Assembly: GCA_947561715.1 (NCBI GenBank)
Contig: OX387200.1
Location: 2,420,501 to 2,484,500, forward strand
Source of the DNA: Ascidia mentula
Lineage: Eukaryota; Chordata; Ascidiacea; Phlebobranchia; Ascidiidae
Length of the DNA stretch: 64,000 bases
Reading direction: 5' to 3'
Shown: one piece after another, positions 12,601-38,749 of the stretch
Layout: each line of letters begins with the position of its first letter
How positions within the stretch are numbered: position 1 is the first letter of the stretch
Notes under the pieces: model-generated
What the model was told of the DNA's origin: nothing
Database searches by the model: none
The model's input: only the letters and a program-made list of their open reading frames with translations
Translations under genes and position numbers: made by a program

Positions 12601-15337
12601 CCGTGATTATCTAAATCGTTCTGACGCCAACGGCTATGTTAGCGGTTTTGTTCCTGGCAGATAAAAAAAATATTAACTCCATATCTCTCGTATGTGACCT
12701 TGATTAAGATGTCGATGGCCATTTTGGCTTTCTGCTCAATTCGCCGCCAAATACTTGTTATAGTTAAAACCACAGTTTGTCAGTAAACGACTACTGACTT
12801 TTAATAACTTAACTGTGTTACACAAATCTGTGTCCAATTCTCTCTGTTAACTTCACCATATACATTTGTATGCAGAAGTTCTTGAAGATCAACAAGTTCC
12901 TAATGTTGTTTTACGACGTCAAAGCGCCTTTGTGTGCCATCAGATTAAATCTCAAATCAACTTTGCTTGTTCAAAATCAAAACTTTCAGTTAATGCCCAA
13001 CTTCCAAATCACATTCAAAACAGTTTTTTCGCCTAACGGAAACGTTTGGCCACACAGCGAACCAGCAAAGCCCAAAAGCGTCAGGTAATACAACTGAAAA
13101 GTTCGAAGAAAAGTGTCCCATTGTGATGTAGTAACGACAGGGAGTCGCTCTTTTGACCGTAGCCGCCGTATCAAAACACACCCGATTTGGCAATAAAAAT
13201 ATTGCTGGTACACTTAATGCCTAGAGCACTGTATAATGTGGGGATTAGTGTCAGTGATAGACCCACAATGTCAGATGCACACTTCAGTCTGTCCACTGTC
13301 CACTGGTCATCTCTTCGTGACATTTCAACCCCATATTTCACAGGGGATCAAACATGTAAAGGGAGAAACTTTTTTGCACTGGAAATTTAGTTGGTGATTT
13401 GGTGATTGATATTTATAACAAACTACATTGGACAAGTATTTCCTGAATTTCGAATTGACATTACGCTAAATTAAACCCGGCCAATATATTTATTCAATTT
13501 GTCAAAAAAACTTTCATAATGCGTTTTTGTGTTGGTGAAATAATTTAAACCTGCTTTAACTTGGATATCATCGAACCCGCTTTGTTTATTTTGGCATCTT
13601 CATGTTTACGGCGCTCCATGGAAGAATTGGACTTAATTTAATTAGAACAGCGGTCGTGCGGGAAGTCGGAAAGCAAGAAAACAAATCAAATATTCTACAC
13701 GGTTTACCACGGCAAAATTTTGTTCCACAATGGAAAAGCGTCAATTAAAAAATAATAACTTTGTCATAATCGGGAACAAATCTACCAACATTATAACACT
13801 GAAAAACAATTGCGCGTTTTTCAAAATTTTAAAGTTGTTTGTTGTGTTTTAAAATTCAATTGACCCAAGTCGAACCTAACGGCTTTGGGCACTTTATTGA
13901 AAAGCCAGATTCGAAGAGGGCCACCCACGAGCATCTATTATCTCACAAACTTATGACGTAACTATATTACGTGACAAATCATATGACAGAGCCAAAAACA
14001 GATACCTAGGACAAAGAAATTTTAGACTGAAACCGGTCCTTCGAAAGAAATGTGATATATGTTTGTTGCAAGAGCACTTTGTTAATGTTTGGTTTTAGTT
14101 GAAGTTCAGCATACCATGCAATGTTTTGATTGATTCGTTGCTTTCCAAGCATGACACAATACATTGACCGCATAATATTCCGATGAAAGATCGGCTGTAG
14201 ACGGAATGAAAAAATCATAGAAAGCTTTTTACAAAAAATGTTTGCCAGTTATATTGTACAGAAACCAATTGAAATTAAACTAATTGCGTATTTAATTTTT
14301 AGATAGAGGTCACCATGGTTTAATTTCACAAAGGATGCATTACTTGAAAAAAATGTTTAATCCCACTTTTGAATGTACATGCCAACGGAACACCTGTCCT
14401 TAATCCTACTCTTAGTAAAGGATTTTTTTAGGGCTTTGGTAGGACCGGATTACAAGCAAACGTCTCGTCACGCTTCACAGAACAATGCGTATAATTGTTC
14501 CCGACGTGTAGGTGAAAGACCAGGGGAGGGCGTCTCGCTTGTTGCAAAAGGTTTGAAATCTTACCTTCCGGCATGTCAAGATTATGCGCAAACAAATCGT
14601 ACGTGCAAGACGCAACTTTACTCGTTGTTTCACTGTGTACGACACTGGTACAGTTCTTCAACCTTAACATCGCCAACATTTCAAACATGGAATAAGAAAG
14701 ATCTACGGACACTGCGAATTGTTTGCTTACACCATTCTGTGGACGAAAGTTATCTAACAGTTACCTCACAAATTATGTGACACAAATCAAATATATATCG
14801 AAAAAGAGATTGTGTTGCTATGCTAAAGATTTATCAAAAACACTTAGTTCAAACCATTATTTTTTGTTATGATCAATTCTGTTAATCTCCTTTGTACATA
14901 AAAATATCGCCTAAACCAACAAACATTTACTTTTTTAAAAATCTGTTTATTTGATTGTATGATTTCTATTGCATTTGCGGGACTGTCCCAATGTTGAAAT
15001 ATATTTTTTACGGTTGGTGTAATATGCAAGTAAGTCCAGGTTACATTTTGATGAGGAAATAATTATACAGGGAAAAACATATGATCGTGTAAGCATGAAA
15101 TTATATTCAATTAAATGTACGTAAATCTTTTAAATAGCTAGATGCCAAAACAATGTTACATGAAAACTCGGAAAACCTTGTTTTTTGCGGCGATTACTCA
15201 TGTGAAACCGAAAACCCTGACTTACGTCCAACTACCAGCTACCACTACCAGATTGGCAAAAACCTGTTGACAAAGCTTAGTTTACTCGCAAAGACATTTT
15301 GGAAAACAAGCCTGCTGTTGTGTAACTATTAAATTCG
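9663..15337. other. Long gene-poor intergenic region
   Basis: About 5.7 kb between the divergent starts of the connexin (-) and the AKR7 gene (+). Open frames up to 135 codons occur but have no recognisable domain, no consistent exon borders and low-complexity composition. It probably holds promoters and cis-regulatory DNA for both genes. I found no RNA gene or clear repeat. Confidence 0.55.
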
Positions 15338-17465
<2,128 letters not shown>

Positions 17466-18312
17466 TTTGTTTACGGCCTAATGTATTGATGGTATAGATA
17501 TGTACTTGCTTTCTATGTGGCAGATTGGGTGCCAGTGCTGGAGTAGAGTAGTTTGTGGTTCTTTTCATATTGTTATTTGCATCAAGTCCTTATATGCAAT
17601 ACATTCATTTTCAATTAAAACATTGTTTTGTGATTGATACGAATTTCTGCTGATGTTTCTACCTTAGCTCCCGTATACAAAAGAAAGTAGCTCTGTGCAG
17701 CTCGTTCCTCTAAATACACAAAAGACATTGCACAAAGCATAAGCAAACTTTAATAGCATGATAATGCAATATTTTATACTACATGAATCTAACTTTTTTA
17801 GGAAAAACTCTTGAAGAAGTTTGCTGAATAACCAGAAAAAAAAATTTTAGCCAAAAAAATTTTATACTTTTTGTCAAAAATCAGATGTTAAAAGACGCAA
17901 TATAAATTTAGTACTCCAGAATGGGAACATGGTATAGATGTAAGTTTGGTAACACACATTCAAATAATTGTGCTTTTTTGTATTCTTGCATAGTGCTGTA
18001 ATAAGATACACAAACTGAGTAGTAAAATAAATAGCTCAGCAACTGCACACATATTTACTCATTTTCAAACACACACAATAACATAGTTTGCTAAAAAGTT
18101 AAATTTTAAAAAGCACCAGAAAATAATTTGCAAACTGTAAAAAAAATTTAGAATAACTTCCATCCCGAAAGATCTTTTTTCCATAAAAAAGGTGCTCAAA
18201 ACCTACAAATATATACCCTACTGCTGTATGTTCTTGAACAACTACATACCAAATAACATTTGCAATATACTTGGTAAGTCAATAAGAAAGGTTTCTAATG
18301 TTTGCTTGTGTC
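17466..18312. other. Convergent intergenic region, AT-rich
   Basis: It lies between the ends of the AKR7 gene (+) and the 122-residue ORF (-). It is AT-rich with long A runs; apart from the polyadenylation signal nothing is recognised. Confidence 0.5.
17614..17619 (+). terminator. Polyadenylation signal ATTAAA of the AKR7 gene
   Basis: A common AATAAA variant about 150 bp past the stop codon, in a T-rich 3' flank. Confidence 0.45.
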
Positions 18313-18681
18313 TTACTTCTCTTCTTCAGGGCCATTTGTTTGAATGGAGTTTGTATCAACAATGTTACTGATCGTGCTATGCTGTTGTTTTCTAAACACC
18401 ATTCCATCTGGATCGTGGATAGTTTTGCCAGTAACATAACACCATCCTACACCTTCCAGCAGGTGTAAAAGTTTAACAAGAAGTAGCGATTTGGACTTGG
18501 GATCCAGTGGCTTACTGAAGATGTATGACTGGTAGTTGTCCTCAGTTGTCATATTAACATTCAATTTGGAAAACTGCATGAAGGCCTGATTTATAGCAGC
18601 ACAAACCTCACCTTCCAGTTTTGGACTTGCTGTTACTTCATACTGGATTTGCAGGGGATTGTATATATGCAAAAATGCCAT
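18313..18681 (-). CDS. Unrecognised 122-residue ORF, possibly the last exon of a longer gene
   Basis: An uninterrupted frame from ATG at 18681, coding-like in composition, with a mixed alpha/beta look (IYNPLQIQYEVTASPK, LLLVKLLHLLEGVGWCYVTG) and a polar tail ending NGPEEEK. I do not recognise the family. The frame stays open about 14 codons upstream of the ATG, with an acceptor-like ACTCAG about 30 bp upstream. It could therefore be a terminal exon whose upstream exons I did not find. It lies 318 bp downstream of the MAIP1-like gene on the same strand, which is wider than the typical spacing of tunicate operons. Confidence 0.5.
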   Translation of the reverse strand: MAFLHIYNPLQIQYEVTASPKLEGEVCAAINQAFMQFSKLNVNMTTEDNYQSYIFSKPLDPKSKSLLLVKLLHLLEGVGWCYVTGKTIHDPDGMVFRKQQHSTISNIVDTNSIQTNGPEEEK

Positions 18682-18999
18682 GAAACACCCATAAGCTGAC
18701 TGAGTCAGTTCTTGTTTAAAACATTAAACAAGTTATTTTACAAAACATTTTGAGTTTTACGAAAAATTGCTGTGATATACTGTACAAATCTAAAAAAAGA
18801 CAAAATTGTATTTAATTTGAAACCAAATTAAGACAGCTATTAAATTCTTTTTTAATATTTGCTTACCAATGACTTGTATAACCCTACACAGTTTCATATC
18901 CCATTTTTTTAACACAATACAACGTAAAACCGTGATGATACGACATGACTTGGTGACATTCATAATTCATAAAAACATGTGTTGGTAAATATTTTGTAA

Positions 19000-19674
19000 T
19001 TATAAGTCGCTTGATTCATTCGGCCATTTACCACACTCAACCATTTTCCATGAATCCTCAACACCTCTTGTCATTTCACGCATGAATGAAAATTCATGCA
19101 CGACTGTACCTTTAACAGGGAGAACAGATATTTTACTTTGTTTTTCTATGTTTTCATCCATAAATTTCATAACTTTTTTTCGCACATTTCCATAGTTGAC
19201 CATTTTAATGTTTATAGCAAGAATGGCATGCACGTCACTGTTGTCTTCTTTTGCAGTCACTTTCATTCCCAGTGTTGGGAAATAGAAATAAAAATCTTCA
19301 GCTTTTGCATTCCCTACAGTTTGTTTTTCTTGTTCTGATAAATTTTCCCAATTCTGCTCCAAGTTTGCCTGGCAACTGCTGTCCATAAGTTCCGAAAGAC
19401 CTTGATTTTCGTTGCTTTCCAATATATCCAAGATTGACTTCAACGCATGTGGACAGAAAGTGACGAATTCTTTCAAATCAAACTGTTGGCGAAAGTATCC
19501 CCTGATCATCATCCCAAACAATGCATTTTGCAACATTGCTAAGGGACGGAAATTTAATGCAAAGCCTTGCATTTGCACGTTTCTCTTCGACTCCGTCAAA
19601 ACTTTAAAACTTGCTGCTCCGTTACGCAAAAGGGTTGCGTTATTTAAACGCGCTAGTGCCGAGAGTGTCATCAT
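19000..19674 (-). CDS. MAIP1: MAIP1-like m-AAA protease interacting protein (mitochondrial)
   Basis: A single-exon frame of 224 residues from the first ATG pair. The N terminus (MMTLSALARLNNATLLRNG) is basic, rich in Ala, Leu and Ser and free of acid residues, as in a mitochondrial import signal. The body matches my memory of human MAIP1 (C2orf47) in order: a segment around NALFGMMIRGYF followed by QFDLKEF, and a C-terminal FSFMREMTRGVEDSW that parallels FQREFTQGVKPDW. MAIP1 is a matrix protein that binds the m-AAA protease subunit AFG3L2 and aids EMRE maturation. Identity is modest, so the name is a likely homology rather than certain. The frame runs 27 codons upstream without an ATG and contains a donor-like CCGGTAAGT, so an alternative 5' structure is possible. 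Confidence 0.6.
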   Translation of the reverse strand: MMTLSALARLNNATLLRNGAASFKVLTESKRNVQMQGFALNFRPLAMLQNALFGMMIRGYFRQQFDLKEFVTFCPHALKSILDILESNENQGLSELMDSSCQANLEQNWENLSEQEKQTVGNAKAEDFYFYFPTLGMKVTAKEDNSDVHAILAINIKMVNYGNVRKKVMKFMDENIEKQSKISVLPVKGTVVHEFSFMREMTRGVEDSWKMVECGKWPNESSDL

Positions 19675-20572
19675 TTTTGCATGAAAACTTACCGGCTCCA
19701 CTAACGCAATACAACACCAAACAGAAACAATCAGTTTCGTCGCTGTATTGCACAATCCCTACAGAGAGTAAGGAGTCTAATTGCAATTATTGCATCACAT
19801 TATTATAACGTATATAATGAAAAACCAACTAATATTTGGCCAATTACAAACTTTTTTTAATTCTTTTACAACAACTTTGAAATTATACGCATGACTTGTT
19901 TTGTGCTTTGACCATAGAAACTTTAAATTTTTACAAATATGCGTAAGGCGAATAATCTTATTTAAACAGACACAGTTCTTAAGCATTTAATCAATTTTGT
20001 CTCAGCATTCATCATACGGACAAGCCTGCAGTTTGAACTAACGATTACTTGGTGCAGTCAATTTGAATTCGTATGACAAGAAACGTTCCTAACCAACTTT
20101 CTGCATTTAACAAATCTGTCCAAAAACATGAAAAAATGTTATTCAAGAAATGTTATCATGTATTGCACACATATCTGAAAAGCAATAAACGAAACATACG
20201 TAGCAATCAAAGCATTTTTGCTTACAACGTAGCAAACATTTTTTTTTTCATTCTGCTTTCTGTGCAGATTATGAAAAGTTGCTACATTAATATGAAATAT
20301 TAATGGTGGTGTGTCTAAATATGAGCGAATCAAACGCATTAACTTGCTGCTCTTAACGCCAAACCACAACTTTAAATTTTTAAAACTTGGTGACAGACTT
20401 CATGGCACATTCATACAACAGAGGCCACGCTGGGAAAGTACCAAAGGTCGACGAATCAAATCAAAGAGACCAACACAGGCACTATGAAATCCAAAATAGC
20501 GCCTCTCTTTGCCTATTGTGACATGAAGAATAATACTTGTTTAAATAAAACAAACTTAGCATAATCACGTCA
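19675..20572. other. Intergenic region, MAIP1-like 5' flank to ABCC10 3' end
   Basis: About 0.9 kb holding the 5' flank of the MAIP1-like gene and the 3' flank of ABCC10, both on -. It is AT-rich, and no coding exon, RNA gene or repeat was recognised. Confidence 0.5.
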
Positions 20573-32668
<12,096 letters not shown>

Positions 32669-34575
32669 TTTACAAACCAAATTAATTGTTCTAGTGCTTA
32701 CATTTTCTGTCCTGGAAAATACATAACTTCCTGAAAGCTCATTTTTTTAAATTGAATGAAGGCTAAAAAAGTTTAAAATTGGAAGGTTGAGTTAACAATT
32801 CCTGCAAGAAATCCTACAGGTCGTTTTGTTTTACGTAGTTATATATTTCGCCTGCGTTTACAGTTATCATCGGTATCGCTTATTCAAATAGAAGGTCAGG
32901 TTTAAAATTGTGTGTGATTGGTTTTTACCTTAACCTGTTTGTATACAAAACTTGTGCATAACAGCTAACATCATATCTACCCATATCTATTATGGTTGCA
33001 TTACCAAACATGAAGGAGTTTTAAACAAAATACTGCATTTATACCAATTGCTTGCAAGCAATACACCCAACAACAAAAGCACGGGACTTCTTTCATGGTC
33101 AGTCAGATGACATGTCACAATCTACGGGAAATTCCCTTCAGTTAACCGTTTCGTCATCAATACTTGCAAAACTGTAATTTTTGTCATAACATTTTTATTT
33201 TTCGGATGCGAGAATGTTTTCTTAGTTTACGCTGCAGAATATCCACCAACAGTCATGTGTGTGTACACATTACCATTAATTTATTGGAATTTCCTATTAG
33301 AACACCAGCAACCGCAAGACGTGTGCTTGCATTTTATTACATTGGCGAAATGTTCGACTAAAATTGAAGCAAATTTAACGACTTGATTTAATTTCATGAA
33401 GTTTGTAACGGCCATTTTTAAATGTTATCCTTTTTCCATGCCATCAGAACAAAAATATTATTTAAAGCAAACTAAACGCGTCGTTGAAGTATAATGTGTT
33501 TTCGTGTTTTTTTACTTTTTCTGCAAGTCATTTCAACATACGAAAGTGATAACAAGTAGTGTGCCTAAAGCAACGTGTTAATGACTCCAGATCCGAATAA
33601 GAAATGGAGAATGCGTCAAATTAGTTTAAAATCCGCGACACTGTGCGACGCTCGTCACTAATCCATCGAATGCTGCCTGATCCGAAATCGGACGTAATCT
33701 CATCGAACTAATTGAATTTCGGGTCAGGTCATACAAGCGTGGGAAATTTTGTTACGAGAAAAAGAATTTTAAACAGCTTTCCAAGGAATTTCATGATCAA
33801 AGACTATTCCGTTATAATCAAATGTATGTACAAAACCGAACGGAAATTGAACAAAAATCGGCTAAAAAGCTGTGTAACGAGCAACAACCACTATACGCAC
33901 TATATCACACGAGCTTCAAGTAATTCACACGAACCATTGCGCACAAACCAAAGTCCACACACAAACCATTGCAAAAAAACGAATATAAAATCAGTTAAAA
34001 CTCGCATGGTGAAACAGCAAAAGGTTTATGCTTGAAATTATACATAGTGGAACTGTCTTTCCAATATCTTGTTAGACTATGTCAACTACATTGTGAATAA
34101 TACTATTCAAATGCATAGTAAAGAACTCATGTGTATCTGACCTACTAGCTACTGGTAATATGCCCTACAACTAATTCATGTACAAGGTTTCGCAAAATTA
34201 CAATGGTTTAAGAGTGTGGTCGGGGTAGATTGTGCTTAAAATATTGGAATGATTGTTTGCAGGGAATGACAACACACAACAAGTCATGAAGTATTTAAGG
34301 CACAAATCGACAATTTTGACATAAATATGCCACCAACAATTAGGGTTGAACCCAATTAGTTTGCCCCATTTTAAATTGCAAGGCAAATTTTTGTAGTGGT
34401 TAGATACAGCTTCATCATGCAGTACGTTGAAAATAACTGTCACAGTCCATTAAGCTGACATCCAAGTGGGTACCAATGTAAAAAGTACACAAAAGGTAGA
34501 CAAGAAAACAAAACATTAGAGTTTATGTTCAATATTATCAAAGCACAATGCTGACAGACATGCTCAAAAATGAAT
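32669..34575. other. Intergenic region, ABCC10 promoter side to ARHGAP19 3' end
   Basis: About 1.9 kb holding the presumed ABCC10 promoter and leader and the ARHGAP19 3' flank. Short frames are present without family features. No repeat of note was found. Confidence 0.5.
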
Positions 34576-36120
34576 TCACACAGTAGAAACTTTTATTTGC
34601 TTGACTGATGACTGTGAGACGTCCTCCTTTTTTACTTGCGACCTGGTCATGGGTGATGCCGACCTCCTCTGCTGCAGCATCCGTATTTGTTTCGACAAAA
34701 CTGCAAGTCGCGGTGAATTGACAGTTGATTTGCTTCCTCTCAGAACATTCTCTGGCAGACTCACGTGACTAACGGCCTTTGAGTTCTTTGTCTTCATATC
34801 CAAGTTTAGTGAAACTGAGTCTTCATTGCAGTGACTGAGCAAATCAGGCTTTGGAAGCGGTGATGTCAACTCATCATCTCCTGGCTGGGGAAAATGCTTG
34901 TAGGAATCCTTGTCCTTGGTCTTTGCCGGAGTGTTTGCATGGTTTTTCTTCCTTAATATTCCACTGAAGGTACGGTTTCTTTTTCTTGTTCTTGACTTGT
35001 ACTGGATCACCTCGCGATGCTTGTCAAAGTTTTTAACGATCTTTTTCTTTTTGGCAGAGTTTGGCATGCTGGTAACCTTGTTGTACAGATCGCTAATGGC
35101 ATTTTCAGTCTGTTCTTTGGTCCTGTCACTGTATTGCAATCGTGCGCTAGCTGTTCTTTTTACAGCACTAGATGGTGCCACAAGTAATGTGGAACTGACT
35201 TGAGGAGACAAACATTGGGCAATTTTGTCTGGATAAAATACCTTTGCAGCTTCTCTAATGTACAGTGGGGCAGTGAAGATTTTTTGTGAGTGTCGAATCA
35301 TAAAAGCAACATGTTCATTAAGTTTTCCTACTCTGTCATGGATGTCGGAGGCCTTGACGTTTCGTGGCCATATCAAATGTGGTGCAAACATTGCAGACAG
35401 ATTGGCAGCATTCATTTTGTTGAAAGATTGTTTTTTGGCAGTGTGATAAAGCAAATTCATGATGGCACGCAAAACATTGCGGTAATTTGTTGGCAACAGA
35501 AGGAGGAGAAGCTGAAGAGTTTCAATTCGCTTTCCTTTATTGACAGTAAAAGCTTTAGTTGAAGGGTCTTGTGTCATCATATTTGCAATCTGAATATGAG
35601 CATTGAAGTGTTTGGAAGGAAGGAGCAGTGGTTCAGATAGTTGGCCAAGAAATGTTTTTAAAACGCTGGCAACATCATGGGCATGAAATTTGCTTTTTGT
35701 AAAGTCGATGCACACACCTGTGCTGAGGGCTGTAACAAGCTGACTCTGTCGAACTGAATTACCAGGTTTGCGAAACAGACCTTCCACCTGAAGGTTTTCC
35801 CCGAGGAAATCTGTGAGCTGTTGCACTTGTGCCATTGACTCATCAGTTAGAACTGACCCAAATCCATTAGTTTTCACATCTTTCTTTTTCATCAACGACC
35901 AAGGTTTCAAATTGAGTTTGCTGCTTGCATCCTTTAAGGTCCCATCATATTTTGCACGAATTAAATCCAGTTCAGCTCCAGGGAGATCAAGCATTCTGGT
36001 CAGGTGACTTACAATCAGCTCATTAAACTCCTCCCATTTTTCAAATTTCAGTTTGATCACAAAATGATCAGGATTGTAAAATTCTTTTTGCTTTACTGGT
36101 GTTTTTTCTATTAGTTCCAT
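34576..36120 (-). CDS. ARHGAP19: ARHGAP19-type Rho GTPase-activating protein, intronless
   Basis: One exon of 514 codons from ATG at 36120. Rho GAPs speed GTP hydrolysis by Rho proteins; vertebrate ARHGAP19 acts on RhoA during cell division. Order: the ARHGAP19-specific N-terminal block (NPDHFVIKLKFEKWEEF, RMLDLPGAELD); a RhoGAP domain from about residue 87 to 290 with the arginine finger in VEGLFRKPGNSVRQ (about R117), FHAHDVASVLKTFLGQL, EPLLLPSKHFNAH, KMNAANLSAMFAPHLIWP; then KLNEHVAFMIRHSQKIF, a PIYIRE-like APLYIREA segment, and a basic Ser/Lys-rich tail with MPNSAKKKKIVKNFDKH and RKRNRTFSGILRKK. The last two blocks also occur in the human protein tail. The vertebrate gene has many introns, so the lack of introns here is notable. 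It is divergent from EEPD1. Confidence 0.93.
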   Translation of the reverse strand: MELIEKTPVKQKEFYNPDHFVIKLKFEKWEEFNELIVSHLTRMLDLPGAELDLIRAKYDGTLKDASSKLNLKPWSLMKKKDVKTNGFGSVLTDESMAQVQQLTDFLGENLQVEGLFRKPGNSVRQSQLVTALSTGVCIDFTKSKFHAHDVASVLKTFLGQLSEPLLLPSKHFNAHIQIANMMTQDPSTKAFTVNKGKRIETLQLLLLLLPTNYRNVLRAIMNLLYHTAKKQSFNKMNAANLSAMFAPHLIWPRNVKASDIHDRVGKLNEHVAFMIRHSQKIFTAPLYIREAAKVFYPDKIAQCLSPQVSSTLLVAPSSAVKRTASARLQYSDRTKEQTENAISDLYNKVTSMPNSAKKKKIVKNFDKHREVIQYKSRTRKRNRTFSGILRKKNHANTPAKTKDKDSYKHFPQPGDDELTSPLPKPDLLSHCNEDSVSLNLDMKTKNSKAVSHVSLPENVLRGSKSTVNSPRLAVLSKQIRMLQQRRSASPMTRSQVKKEDVSQSSVKQIKVSTV

Positions 36121-36971
36121 TTTCAACACAATCTCTTGTATACCGTATGTAAGTTAAATCATGCTTAAAATGGCAAAGGTCCAGCCTATTGTGCTATAGA
36201 AGCTTTCAGACAAAAAAGAAGATTCAATAACAACGTCATACTCATACTGCTGATCTGAAAGGACTGGTTGAAAAAACGTTGACAAATTTTATCGGCAAAC
36301 CGACAATCTGACTTACTCTGCAAAACTATATAACAATTTTGAGACAATTGATAATCGCTATGTCAACTAACGCGCGAAATTATAACAACATTTGAATTCG
36401 TGGCAGTAAACTCATTATAAAAGACACAATTGAAGTGAAACCAATTTTTATCGAATTGAATCAACTTTCAAAATCTTTTTCTTTGGCGCTGCATTTTTTA
36501 CACTTGGTGGTGTAAATAAATTTATTTTAACTGAGGGGGAAAGCATTTTCCTTTTTTGCAAATTCAAAGTTTAAAACACGAGGAAAATTATTTACCGGAT
36601 TTTTATTTGTTAAATAACATTCTGTTTTGAATTTTGTACCCAAAACTAAGTAAATGCGACGTACTTAGAATGTTATGGCGACAGAAGTGGTGAATTGAAA
36701 CTTGACAAGGAATTAACAAAGGACGAGAACAATCAGTTTGAAGATCAAGGTTGTCAATATGATATTCCTCAGTTATTTTGGTATTTTTGGCATACAGTAT
36801 ATAAATAACGTTCCTTAAGTTCTGGGCAGCTCATACTTTTTTATTTGTTGTAATTTTTATGTCCTAATATTGTTGGATTGTTGCTATATTTGGTTTTTAA
36901 TGCAAATTCTCAACTGCTTTAGGGTGCTAGTGACCACTATGTTGTTTGTTTAAATCTTGTACTGTGCAAGA
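36121..36971. promoter_or_regulatory. Shared upstream region of divergent ARHGAP19 and EEPD1
   Basis: 851 bp separate the two start codons, which point away from each other. Both 5' leaders and promoters must lie here or begin here. The region is AT-rich, and no TATA box or named motif stands out convincingly. Confidence 0.5.
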
Positions 36972-38749
36972 ATGGGTGGGCTGTGCACAAAATGCAGGCC
37001 GCAGGTGCCCAAAGACAAAAACTCCAGCATCAAGCACCATGGGAGTTTTCTTCGCAGGAAAACAAGCATCAGTGCTGCATTTTCATTCGCCACCGGGTCA
37101 CCTGCTACGGAACGTGATGTCATGCTCCCTGGAGTCGAAACTGAGGAAAAACCACAATCAAATCTACTTGATATTAACCAGGCAACTGAAGAAGACCTGA
37201 TGACACTCCCCCAAGTGGGTAGAGTGATTGCCCATAGTATAGTGGAGTACCGTAAAAAGATAGGTGGATTCCGGAGAGTAGAAGACCTGGCCTTGGTGAG
37301 TGGAATTGGAGCAGCCAAGCTACAAAAGATAAGGAAAGAGATTTATGTATCAGCACCAAGATCAAAAAATAACTCCAGAAGTGAAAGCAGCTCCAGTTTT
37401 TCTCTGCCACTTAACATTAACAAAGCGTCTGTTGCCCAACTGTGTAACGTTGAAGGTGTAAATGAAGAGCTTGCAAAGCAAATTGTTCAATACCGGGATA
37501 AACATGGAAAGTTTCATCATATCACCGATCTTGTGGACCCAGCGCAGTTAATTGACACACCAACTCTTTTGAAGCTGAAATATGTGTTGTCAATTGATGG
37601 ACTAGGCCACTCACGCAATGTGAGTAATTGCTCAGGCAGACAGGTGAACGTTATTGGTTATGGGCCGGAGTCTATTCCATCCACAAGGCCGTGGGTAGAA
37701 AGTGTTCCGAGTCTGCAGGATGGTCGGCCGGTCATAAGAGTTGGCACATGGAACCTGCAGCAGTTTTCTGTTGAAAAAGCCCAAAACCCAGGAGTGCGTG
37801 AAGTTATTTGCATGACGCTACTAGAAAATGACATCAAAATTTTGGCAGCACAGGAATTGGCACACCCGGATGCTTTGGCAATAATTGTAGATGAACTCAA
37901 TACACCAACTCTGCCTAATGTTCGGCGAGCCAAGCGGACTGGTGTTTGGAAATGCACGGTGTTAAAAACAGCTGCTGGAAAAATGTACCAGGGTATGGAG
38001 TACAGTGGTTTCCTGTGGAATGAATGTAGCAACACAGAACTCTACAGTAGTTCACTCTTAAACAAATCTAAAAATGAAAAACAGTTTGCAAGGCAACTAT
38101 TTTTGGGTTATTTTAAGGTAATTGTTTGATTAATCATAACTATGGTTTCGGGTAGATAGTAAATATTTGTGCAATTGGGGAAAAGTTAACAGCAATCAAA
38201 ACACTTGTAGTATGTAAGTTTTTTATTTATTTGCAGATAAATCAATTTGATGTGGTTCTTGTGAGTGTACATCTGAAAGCTGTCAGTTATGCTGATGCAG
38301 AAAAAGATCTCAACAAACTTGGTTCAGAGATAAGCTGTTTGCCTATCTTGATTGAGACACTGAAATCACACATTCCGGAGGAAAAAGATATCATCATTGT
38401 TGGTGATTTTAATCTTGAGCCCGATAAACCTGAGTTTGAGGTGCTGCGAGAAAACAATTTCACCGCTGTTGTTCCTGAGTCAACAGCCACAAACATTAGC
38501 ACCAAAAATCTTCAGGGTTCACGATGCTATGACAACATGTGGCTCAGCCAATCAGCTTTTAGATCTTACACTAAGCAATGGAAAGTGATAAGAAATGGTT
38601 TGACCAGCCCATGGATACCAGATGGTTGGTCGTGGGGGGGAGTGGTGTCAGACCATTGCCCAGTGATGTCAGAGTTTTTTGTTGATGTTGATGTCGATCG
38701 GGAAGCCAGCAATAAAGACCTGAATGGTTTACGTTTGAGCATTGGATAA
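36972..38749 (+). CDS. EEPD1: EEPD1: endonuclease/exonuclease/phosphatase with two HhH motifs
   Basis: Two exons, 36972-38117 and 38237-38749, in matching phase, about 552 residues. The chosen start gives MGGLC, which suits N-myristoylation and palmitoylation, as at the N terminus of the vertebrate protein. Next come two helix-hairpin-helix regions of the ComEA type (LDINQATEEDLMTLPQVG with SIVEYRKKIGGF; LNINKASVAQLC with IVQYRDKHGKF). The EEP domain follows: RVGTWNLQQFSVEKA, LAAQELAHPD, VHLKA, IIVGDFNLEPD, TNISTKNLQGS, GLTSPWIPDGWSWGGVVSDHCPV. Vertebrate EEPD1 is linked to restart of stalled replication forks and to membrane cholesterol handling. The residues expected for metal-dependent catalysis (N, E, D-x-N, D-H) are all present. 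A candidate polyadenylation signal is at 39699-39704. Confidence 0.95.

Noticed and set aside
9750-14780. Several open frames of 60-135 codons in the long gap, on both strands
   Set aside because: They overlap stop-poor AT-rich stretches, show no domain or conserved block, and do not join through plausible splice sites.
18313-19674. MAIP1-like gene and the 122-residue ORF as an operon
   Set aside because: The 318-bp gap is wider than typical tunicate operons, and there is no transcript evidence.
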